Below the pieces are notes generated by a model. It was given only the letters and a program-made list of their open reading frames with translations. It ran no database searches and was not told the origin of the DNA. The translations under genes were made by a program, and so were the position numbers. 64,000 nucleotides of DNA from an uncultured Clostridia bacterium (GTDB lineage Bacteria; Bacillota; Clostridia; Monoglobales; Monoglobaceae): positions 124,001-188,000 of the forward strand of contig CAJTWN010000003.1 of NCBI GenBank assembly GCA_910580105.1, given 5' to 3'. Shown here piece by piece: positions 35,678 through 43,585 of the stretch (position 1 is the first letter of the stretch; every line of letters begins with the position of its first letter).

Positions 35678-36559
35678 TTAACCCTTCACCGCACCAATCA
35701 TAACACCTTTTACAAAGTATTTCTGCAGGAACGGATACACACAAAGGATTGGAAGTGTCGCAACAACGATAACTGCATATTTCAAAGTTTCGCTGACTGC
35801 AAGCTGGCTTCCGGCATCAACGCCGGAGGTCATTGCTGACGTATCATTAACAATCAAGATGGAACGCAATACCAGCTGAAGCGGATATTTTGCCTGATCC
35901 TTCAAGAAAATGGAAGCATTAAACCATGAATTCCAATGATAAACACCATAATACAAAATCATAACAGCAACGGTCGGCATTGCCAGCGGCAACACAATTC
36001 TGAACAAAATAATAAAATGTCCTGCGCCGTCAATGGTTGCTGATTCTTCCAAACTGTGCGGAATAGATGCAAATCCGGTACGCATAATCATCAAGTTGAA
36101 GGTGTTAATTGCCACCGGCAGAATCAAAGACCAGATGGAATTATACAAATGCAAATCCTGAATGGTAAAGTAAAGCGGAATCAAACCACCGGAAAAGTAC
36201 ATTGTAAAAATGATGAGAAATGCGATTGGTCTCTGCCAAAGAATGTTTCTTCTTGACAGAAAATATGCTGCAATAGAAGTAAGTAAAATGTTGATGACTA
36301 CCCCTACCACAACGATAAAAATTGTGTTCAAATAAGAACTAATTATCAACGGATGCTCAAACGCTTTTGCATATGCTGCCGTTGAAAAGCCAAGGGGCTT
36401 GAGCAGAAGACCGTTATATCCCAAAAATGACGTCGGGTCACTGAATGAGGCAAATACAACATACAGCAAGGGATAAAAAGTAACAATCATCAAAAGTATA
36501 AGCACGATGGCATTACAGATTTCAAATATCTTTCTTTGGGGTGTTTTCTTAATTGCCAT
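35678..36559 (-). CDS. Carbohydrate ABC transporter permease (LplC/YtcP-like)
   Basis: Inner permease of 293 residues with six membrane helices. The EAA loop that meets the ATPase is EESATIDGAGHFIILFRIVLPLA. C-terminal KYFVKGVMIGAVKG is typical of this CUT1-family partner. It follows the other permease by 12 bases. No ATPase gene is in the locus; CUT1 importers of this type commonly share a multitask ATPase (MsmX-like) encoded elsewhere. Confidence 0.92.
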   Translation of the reverse strand: MAIKKTPQRKIFEICNAIVLILLMIVTFYPLLYVVFASFSDPTSFLGYNGLLLKPLGFSTAAYAKAFEHPLIISSYLNTIFIVVVGVVINILLTSIAAYFLSRRNILWQRPIAFLIIFTMYFSGGLIPLYFTIQDLHLYNSIWSLILPVAINTFNLMIMRTGFASIPHSLEESATIDGAGHFIILFRIVLPLAMPTVAVMILYYGVYHWNSWFNASIFLKDQAKYPLQLVLRSILIVNDTSAMTSGVDAGSQLAVSETLKYAVIVVATLPILCVYPFLQKYFVKGVMIGAVKG

Positions 36560-36571
36560 TCTCTTTCCTCC

Positions 36572-37483
36572 TTACCATAAGCTCGTGTCGTTTACTTTAC
36601 GGCTGATTGTATTTGCAATGAATATAAGTACAAAGTTAATCACCGAGTTGAACAAACCTACCGCTGTTGAATAACCATATCTGAATTCCTGCAAACCTAC
36701 ACGATAGGTATAAGAGGAGATAACATCTGCAGTCTCATAGGTCATCGGACTGTAAAGAAGAATGATTTTTTCAAATCCAATATTCATCATCTGACCCAAA
36801 CGCAGAATAAAGAGGGTAATAATTGTCGGCAGAATACTTGGAAGTGTGATGCTCCAAGTCTGTCTGAGGCGGCCAGCACCATCAATGCTGGCTGCTTCAT
36901 AAAGTTCCTGGTCGACACCGGCAAGTGCTGCCAAATAGATGATAGAACCCCAGCCAATTTCCTGCCAAATACCACTGATGATGTAAATCGGTACAAAAGC
37001 TTCCGGTTTTTGCAGAAGATTTGATGCCTCACCGCCAAAAAACGTAATAATATAGTTGATAATTCCGTCTTCTGCCACAAAAGTACGGATTAAACCACAG
37101 ACAACAACCAAAGATACAAAGTGCGGCATATAGGTGATGGTCTGCACTGTTTTTGCAAAACTTTTATGTACGACTTCATTAATTAAAAGTGCCAGAATAA
37201 TTGGCGCAGGAAAACCAAATACCAGGTTTGAAATACTGATAATCAATGTGTTGCTCAGTGTCCTGGTAAAATAATTGCCTGTGAAAAATTCAATAAAGTT
37301 CTCAAATCCAATCCAGGGGCTTTGCATAATACCAAGCCCCGGCTGGAAGTCTTTAAACGCAATAATGATACCGTACATCGGTTTATAACAAAAGATGATG
37401 TAGAAGGCAAATACCGGAAGCATTAACAAATATAATTTCCAATTGCGCCTCCAGTCTTTTGCAATCGCTTTTTTTGTGTACAT
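36572..37483 (-). CDS. Sugar ABC transporter permease (LplB-like)
   Basis: Permease of 303 residues with six membrane helices, first of the pair. N-terminus WRRNWKLYLLMLPVFAFYIIF is typical; EAA loop ELYEAASIDGAGRLRQTW. The C-terminal portion GLQEFRYGYSTAVGLFNSVINF is characteristic of the LplB group, which pairs with LplA-type binding proteins for complex oligosaccharides. It lies 13 bases after the binding-protein gene. Confidence 0.92.
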   Translation of the reverse strand: MYTKKAIAKDWRRNWKLYLLMLPVFAFYIIFCYKPMYGIIIAFKDFQPGLGIMQSPWIGFENFIEFFTGNYFTRTLSNTLIISISNLVFGFPAPIILALLINEVVHKSFAKTVQTITYMPHFVSLVVVCGLIRTFVAEDGIINYIITFFGGEASNLLQKPEAFVPIYIISGIWQEIGWGSIIYLAALAGVDQELYEAASIDGAGRLRQTWSITLPSILPTIITLFILRLGQMMNIGFEKIILLYSPMTYETADVISSYTYRVGLQEFRYGYSTAVGLFNSVINFVLIFIANTISRKVNDTSLW

Positions 37484-37496
37484 AGCTTACCTCCTA

Positions 37497-39107
37497 CTAT
37501 TGTTTGTTATATCTGTCATAAGCTTGCTGCTTAAGCTGAATTGCTCTTTCAATACCTCTCTCTTTCATTTCGTTGAGATAGTTTGCCTTAAAATCATCCA
37601 GACTCATTGTTCCGGTGATTGTTTTATACATAATCTCTTCGCGATAAGTATCAATATCGGTAATGATTTTTGTATATTCTCTGTTTTCATCCTCAGTCAT
37701 TGCTGCATTCGGCATTGCATATTTCAACTGATCGTTATCAGACCAAACATTGATCGCTTCTGTCTGCACCGGATCGGTATAGAACTGAGAAATATAATTC
37801 TTATCCTGAACAAACGGACCATTGTAACAAGCGCGGATATATTTCCCCATAGCCTGACCAACGGAAAGGCCGCCGTTCTTTTCTGTGTCAAGAATAATAT
37901 CCGTATAGGTCGGAACGCCGTCTACCATATTATAGGACTCACCTTCGATACCGAAGTTGTAGTACATGTGACCTTCCTCACCATAGCCATAGTCAAGAAG
38001 TCTTGCTGCCAACTCTACGTTCTGAGATGTTGCCGTGATCGCAGCGCCGTATCCGCCTGTCGGAAGATCCGCATTACCAAACTTTGGCCGGTCTCCCTTG
38101 TTGAGTACAGGATAAGGAACCGGAACAAATTCAGCATTCGGATCATTCTTTTTCGCTGCCGGCATCCATGAACCAAAGTCGCCGCCCGCGCTGCCAAATG
38201 CTGCACCAGCTTCTCCATTTGCTACAACAGAGGTAAGTCTCTTGGAATCTGTATCGGTGAAGTTGCTGTCAAGCAAGCCTTCGCTGTACCATTTGGTCAT
38301 CAATTCAACGAACTGAACAAAGGCATCTTCAGCCGGTCCATATTTAACCTTGCCATCTTCAACATAAAAATCAGCAGCGGCACCATATGCACCGATAAAT
38401 TGGTTCATTTGGGAAAGCTTTGTATTATCCATCCGCATCGTAAGCGGGGATTTAATTCCCATTTCCTTAAACTTACGAAGCATAGTTTCCCATTCTTCAA
38501 TTGTTTCCGGCGGCTGAAGGCCAGCTTTGTCAAGAAAATCTTTTCTTACCATTGCACCCATATAGGTACAAAGGGTCTGATCACCGCGGATAAACGGGTA
38601 AACATAAATATTACCTGTCTCTGTTGTGTTTGCTTTTCTGTAATCAGCATTTTCCTCAAACAGTTTTTTAATATTCGGAGATACCTGATCAACAACATCG
38701 TTCAAAGATATAATTGTTTTCTCAGTTATAGCCTTTTCCGGACCGCCGGAATATTTATTCCAACCATATTCAATGATGTCCGGAAGATCTCTGGACGCAA
38801 TCATAAGGTTAAAAGATTCCGTTTCCTGTCCGATGGTCGGGTGCTGGAACTTTACGTTAATACCTGTATTTTCTTTCAGACCCTGTGCAAACTTCGTGTC
38901 GTTCAAACTCTGGGAATGGGCAGATACATGACCGCTGAGTGATACCCAATAGCTCACTTCCTGGCCATCGTTCTGTACAGGATACCCATCTTCTGTTGTC
39001 TTTGTAAAGGTGCCTCCTGTTGTTGTCGGCTGATTTTGTGTGCCGCATCCGACCAATGCTGTCGCCAGCATTCCTGCTGTCAGACACGCTGCAACAAATT
39101 TTTTCAT
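37497..39107 (-). CDS. Extracellular solute-binding lipoprotein (LplA-like, family 1)
   Basis: Oligosaccharide-binding protein of the ABC importer, 536 residues. Lipoprotein signal with lipobox LVGC, Cys-21 becoming the lipidated N-terminus. The mature part has the two-lobed binding-protein plan, with DLPDIIEYGWNKYSGG, PETIEEWETMLRKFKEMG and GGYGAAITATSQNVELAA. The large size is typical for the LplA group, which tends to bind longer, uronate-bearing oligosaccharides. First gene of the importer, 83 bases after the SLH-lyase gene, with a hairpin between them. Confidence 0.92.
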   Translation of the reverse strand: MKKFVAACLTAGMLATALVGCGTQNQPTTTGGTFTKTTEDGYPVQNDGQEVSYWVSLSGHVSAHSQSLNDTKFAQGLKENTGINVKFQHPTIGQETESFNLMIASRDLPDIIEYGWNKYSGGPEKAITEKTIISLNDVVDQVSPNIKKLFEENADYRKANTTETGNIYVYPFIRGDQTLCTYMGAMVRKDFLDKAGLQPPETIEEWETMLRKFKEMGIKSPLTMRMDNTKLSQMNQFIGAYGAAADFYVEDGKVKYGPAEDAFVQFVELMTKWYSEGLLDSNFTDTDSKRLTSVVANGEAGAAFGSAGGDFGSWMPAAKKNDPNAEFVPVPYPVLNKGDRPKFGNADLPTGGYGAAITATSQNVELAARLLDYGYGEEGHMYYNFGIEGESYNMVDGVPTYTDIILDTEKNGGLSVGQAMGKYIRACYNGPFVQDKNYISQFYTDPVQTEAINVWSDNDQLKYAMPNAAMTEDENREYTKIITDIDTYREEIMYKTITGTMSLDDFKANYLNEMKERGIERAIQLKQQAYDRYNKQ

Positions 39108-39150
39108 TGTAAATCCCCCTTCTAAAATACTTTCATTTTTATTATTCGTA

Positions 39151-39179
39151 CCGGATACGGGATTTTTACCCGCATCCGG
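39151..39179 (-). repeat. Intercistronic hairpin upstream of the solute-binding protein gene
   Basis: Arms CCGGATACGGG (39151-39161) and CCCGCATCCGG (39169-39179) pair with one mismatch around a 7-nt loop. No T-run follows on the minus strand. It probably shields or separates the SLH-lyase mRNA end from the transporter mRNA. Confidence 0.5.
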
Positions 39180-39190
39180 CTGGAATCAAT

Positions 39191-42100
39191 TTAAATCAAA
39201 GAGAGTTTTTCCATCAGCCGATAAGTCATTACCATCGACTGTTCTCTCAGGGTATTTCCTTCCGGCTGGAATGTGTTGTCTTCCATACCATTAATCAGAC
39301 CCATTTCAACGGCTTTAGCCACATACTGTTTCGCCCAATCGCTGATTGTTTCGCTGTCACCGAAATTTAATTCCGTTTCCTCATACTGGACTTCCTGTTT
39401 TGTGGCAAGGGCTGTCATCATTATCTTTACTGCTTCTTCCCGGGTGATGGCCTGATTCGGGGAAGCACTGCCCTCATAACCTTCGATGATGCCCATATCC
39501 GCAGCTGTCTGCATATAGCCTGCATACCAATCATTGCCGCTCACATCATTAAATGTGCCGCGATACTCTGTTGGCTGTGCGCCAATGCCCGAAAGTACAA
39601 GCTTCGTAAATTCTGCTCTCGTCACATTGTCAAGGAGATTCAGCTTACCATCAGATCCGCTTACAATCCCTTTATTAATCAAAGCTGTAATTTCTTTTTC
39701 TGCCCAATGTCCATTCAGTTCCGCTTTAAACGCATCCGCAGGATTCTGATCGGGATTCTGTGTCGGAACCGCTGTTGGAACTGCCGGCCCAATTACTGTA
39801 CCGCTGCCGCCGCCATGGGTATTTCCGCCAGGTGTTCCGCTTGGACCTCCCGGTGACGGTTTCACCGGATCCGGCGTATTCGGCTCTTTGCCAATGATCG
39901 GTTTTTCTCCAAAGTACACATACTTATATGCAACTTTAAAGGGAACACTTTCACCATTAAATGTAACCTTTTCCAAATTACTCGAATCATATGGATAATA
40001 TGCTGTGAGTTTTTTCAGATCAATATCTTCAGCGCCTTCAATGACCATCTCTGCCGCGCCGTTCCATTTTACAGTCACATTATCAACACTTTCCAAAGAC
40101 AAAAGCAATTCATCCTTCTGTACTGCATCCTTTACATGGGTACCGTTCTGGAGGATAATCTGTCTCGGATTACGGTCTTTAGAAACCTCATAATATGCAA
40201 GATTACCGTCTGTCTGATACTTACCAAAGGTCATATCTGCACCGGCATTCTTCTTATCGGTTTCATGAAGAATAAAGTAATTGATGATATAGTCTTCTTT
40301 TGCAGCTGCCTGTTCTGCTTTGATATTTGCAGTGAACGCAGAAGCTGCACCCTGATGGTCGTCTGTATTGAATCCTTTTATCTCTAATGGTGTCGGTGAA
40401 ATTTCATAAGTTTCACCGGCTTTGGTTGGGAACAGAATCGTATCAAATCCGGTTGTGCCGGTTGCATATTTGTCATACCGTCCGTAAGGGGTACTACCGG
40501 AATTCTCATAGTAACCATAGCACAGCTTCGGCTCTACGCTGTCAATATCAACGGGAACCACCTGGATATTGGCTTTACCTACAAAGTTTGACTTAAATGC
40601 ACCATTACCTGTGCCCCGTTCAAACTGCGTATTTTCAATCTGCTTATCAATATCTTCAAATGCACCATGGGTCCATTGAATGGTTTCGCCCTCTTCCAAA
40701 ACATGCTGTCCGTCTATGCTGATATTTGCACTCGGAATCATATGCCAATACTGGCTGTACTTGTTCTCTTTCTTCTGATCAACCGGATTCATATAGTCTG
40801 AAACAATCCAGAAATTCGGTTTTAAGAACAAAATATTTCTCTTATATTCCATACCCGGTTCGGCCGGCGGTGTAGAACCGTCGCCTTTACTCGGTGCAAT
40901 AACCGGATCGCCGCCATATTTCAGGTTTGTATAAACATTGGTCAAATCTACGGTTGTAAAGTCATAAGTATCGTGGAAGTTGACCGTATCAAAGTTACCC
41001 TTCTTACCGCCACCCTTGTTCAAGGTAGAATCCATATTATTGGGGGTATTGGAATTCTGACAATAATCATTGATTTCAACAACATTGTGCGCACGGGAGG
41101 AAACCAGCCAGCGGTGAGGAATATTATCATTCAGATACCCATTATATCCCGGATCTGCCAGCAGATAATTTCCGTATGCCGCAACAATGATACCACCGTC
41201 ATCCCAGTGAGAGTGCGTACCTTCTGCCGCATCCGCTGTTATATGAAGGAACATATCCTGATCGCCCCAGCCGTTACGCATTGCCAGCGTTTTACCTTCC
41301 GGATAATAATAAGAGGTATAATCCGGTTTTGTTCCCTTTTTGCCTCCGGTCGAGAACCAAAGAAGCTCCGGATCCTGCAGCCAGTCACCAACCGGCCCAA
41401 AACGATCACTCATATAGGATCTGGTATAGGACCCCGCATCGCCGTACTGGGGATCTGTACCACCCGGCGCTGCCATACGCATCATGTATTTGGTAAGCTG
41501 CAAAATTCTGTTTTCTACTTCATCGGAATACTCAAATTCCATCAGCTTTGCTTCCGCCTGATCCTTCAAGCCCAGCTGCGTTCCAAGCGCATAAGATGTA
41601 TAACTGTGTGAAAGCTCATGAGAAGATCCATCGGAGTGCATAATATTTCCGGACGCCGCACTAAGATGCGTGCTCATTGCCTCCGGCCACGAATTCCTGA
41701 TTTTATTGCCATTCTCGTCATATTTTCCAACTGTATCTGCAATTTCAGGGAAATTTACGTACAGAGCCATATGACCGTTTACCTGTGCTGTTCCCCAGTT
41801 ACCGCCGTTTTCAGAGGATGTCCAGCAGTCTTCAACAAACAAGTCGCCCATCGCCCAGAAATACTTGATAAAGTTTGTGAACGCCTCCGGTGTCAAATAT
41901 TTACTGTTATAGATATGATAGAAATTCTTTGCCACACCACTTGCACGTGTTGAAGCATCCAGCGTACAGCTGTATCCGCCGAACAGCAGCTGACCCCAAT
42001 CACAGTTACTGCGCTTGTTATCATGCTGTCCAGGTGTTCCCTTATCTCCAGCTTCTATACAATAGGTCTGTTTGATAAAATCATACAGGTACGTAATACA

Positions 42101-43567
42101 AGCACGGGCATAGTCTTCATTGCCTGACTGTGCATAACCTCTTGCCAAAGCATCCCACCAGCTGCTGAAACGGAGCGGCTCCTGATTCATACGTACGTTG
42201 GGATTATCCGAACTTGCCGGCATGCCCCAGTACATGGTCTGAAGGGTTTGGTTTTCATCGCCCTGATAAGAATAAGCATAGTGTTTTAAGTTACCATCAT
42301 TAAACTTTAAGTTGGACGCATTCCAATTTGTACCGTTTGTTGTAATCGTCATCATTTTGGAATAGCTTGCGTCATTTCTCGGAGTTTCTGCTCGGTCTTC
42401 CACATGTCCATACAATTTCAACGTTGCAGAATTAAGCGTATCCCCTTCTTTGATTGCGCTCAGGTCAAAAAGAAGATAGGTACGCCGGGTATTGCTGGTG
42501 GTCAAATGTCCCTGGTCAAGAACATCCAGTCCATCTTCCCGGGCAAACAACTGTGCAGCATTTGCACCGCTGGTCTCGCCGGCATGTTCACCTGCTGTCA
42601 CATAGCCATCAATCTGAACCGGAATGGTTACCTTGCTTCCGCCGACAACCGCTTCAATTACCGGTGCATGGCCGTTATTTGCATGTACACCGCTGAATAC
42701 CGCTTCATAATCATCTTTGTGTACTGCACAAACAATCATAGAAACTGTACTGCCACGATAAGATTCCACCGTATCCGTTACATCAATGGCAATTTCCTGA
42801 TCTTTCGTCCCCATCGCCATTTCAAAATTACCGGCTGCGCCCCAGCTATTATGAATATAAAAACGCTGAAGCAGCAGGTCATTTACTCTTCTTTCCCTTG
42901 CAGTTGTACTCGGCTTTGCATTCCCCTGTGCATCATTTACATTTCTATAATACTGCAAAAGTTCTGCCTTGGCTGTTTCATAATCCCCTGCCTTTACTGC
43001 CTCTTCCACATTATAAAGCGTAAATCCATAAGGAGATACAAAATCATAGTTCAGTTTTCCTTCAAGGGAATACTTCCCTGCAGACGCATCCCAAACACCA
43101 AAGAAATCCTCATCTGTCGGAAACGCATTTCTGTCAATCTTTTCTTTTATCCGTTTTTTATAAAGATCTTTCGGGTTTTTTTTCAGCCATGTATCATACA
43201 TATTTCTGGCCTGCTCGTTTAAATAATCCGCAAGTCCATCAGGCTGATTCATTTCTGCTTCAAATTTTTCAAAATCCAAAATCGGCTGCCGGCTTGTTGC
43301 CGCCGCCACTGTTGCGGTCTCTTCAGACTGGGTTGCTACAGCCTCGTCTGACACATCAGCCTCCGGTTTGACACTTTCAGCCGACTCAGCCTGCGGAGTT
43401 TCAACAATGTCTTCTGTTACAATTTCAGGCTCTACTTCTTCAGCAACCACGGCAACAGCAGGAGCATCATCAGATGCTCCCTCTGCAAACACTGCCGCCA
43501 TAGAAACCTGCGACAAAAGTACCGATGCCGATAAAGTAAGCGCAAGTGCTTTTTTTGTTTTTCTCAT
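39191..43567 (-). CDS. SLH-anchored heparinase II/III-fold protein, putative polysaccharide lyase
   Basis: Secreted protein of 1458 residues. Signal peptide 1-29. Low-complexity Val/Glu/Ala region 30-95. An alpha/alpha-toroid (about 95-680) leads to the heparinase II/III beta-domain (about 750-1100), where EGTHSHWDDGGIIVAAYGN, LLADPGYNGY (near residue 785-805) and SSRAHNVVEIND (near 825) are the recognisable blocks. A Pro/Gly/Thr linker (about 1230-1278) joins three SLH domains at 1279-1458, which fix it to the wall. Enzymes of this fold cleave uronic-acid polymers by beta-elimination (PL12, PL15, PL17, PL21 and relatives); I cannot place it in a numbered family. It follows the next SLH gene by 18 bases. 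Binding only, without catalysis, is possible if active-site residues have drifted. Confidence 0.8.
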   Translation of the reverse strand: MRKTKKALALTLSASVLLSQVSMAAVFAEGASDDAPAVAVVAEEVEPEIVTEDIVETPQAESAESVKPEADVSDEAVATQSEETATVAAATSRQPILDFEKFEAEMNQPDGLADYLNEQARNMYDTWLKKNPKDLYKKRIKEKIDRNAFPTDEDFFGVWDASAGKYSLEGKLNYDFVSPYGFTLYNVEEAVKAGDYETAKAELLQYYRNVNDAQGNAKPSTTARERRVNDLLLQRFYIHNSWGAAGNFEMAMGTKDQEIAIDVTDTVESYRGSTVSMIVCAVHKDDYEAVFSGVHANNGHAPVIEAVVGGSKVTIPVQIDGYVTAGEHAGETSGANAAQLFAREDGLDVLDQGHLTTSNTRRTYLLFDLSAIKEGDTLNSATLKLYGHVEDRAETPRNDASYSKMMTITTNGTNWNASNLKFNDGNLKHYAYSYQGDENQTLQTMYWGMPASSDNPNVRMNQEPLRFSSWWDALARGYAQSGNEDYARACITYLYDFIKQTYCIEAGDKGTPGQHDNKRSNCDWGQLLFGGYSCTLDASTRASGVAKNFYHIYNSKYLTPEAFTNFIKYFWAMGDLFVEDCWTSSENGGNWGTAQVNGHMALYVNFPEIADTVGKYDENGNKIRNSWPEAMSTHLSAASGNIMHSDGSSHELSHSYTSYALGTQLGLKDQAEAKLMEFEYSDEVENRILQLTKYMMRMAAPGGTDPQYGDAGSYTRSYMSDRFGPVGDWLQDPELLWFSTGGKKGTKPDYTSYYYPEGKTLAMRNGWGDQDMFLHITADAAEGTHSHWDDGGIIVAAYGNYLLADPGYNGYLNDNIPHRWLVSSRAHNVVEINDYCQNSNTPNNMDSTLNKGGGKKGNFDTVNFHDTYDFTTVDLTNVYTNLKYGGDPVIAPSKGDGSTPPAEPGMEYKRNILFLKPNFWIVSDYMNPVDQKKENKYSQYWHMIPSANISIDGQHVLEEGETIQWTHGAFEDIDKQIENTQFERGTGNGAFKSNFVGKANIQVVPVDIDSVEPKLCYGYYENSGSTPYGRYDKYATGTTGFDTILFPTKAGETYEISPTPLEIKGFNTDDHQGAASAFTANIKAEQAAAKEDYIINYFILHETDKKNAGADMTFGKYQTDGNLAYYEVSKDRNPRQIILQNGTHVKDAVQKDELLLSLESVDNVTVKWNGAAEMVIEGAEDIDLKKLTAYYPYDSSNLEKVTFNGESVPFKVAYKYVYFGEKPIIGKEPNTPDPVKPSPGGPSGTPGGNTHGGGSGTVIGPAVPTAVPTQNPDQNPADAFKAELNGHWAEKEITALINKGIVSGSDGKLNLLDNVTRAEFTKLVLSGIGAQPTEYRGTFNDVSGNDWYAGYMQTAADMGIIEGYEGSASPNQAITREEAVKIMMTALATKQEVQYEETELNFGDSETISDWAKQYVAKAVEMGLINGMEDNTFQPEGNTLREQSMVMTYRLMEKLSLI

Positions 43568-43585
43568 AAGAATTCTCCTTTACTC

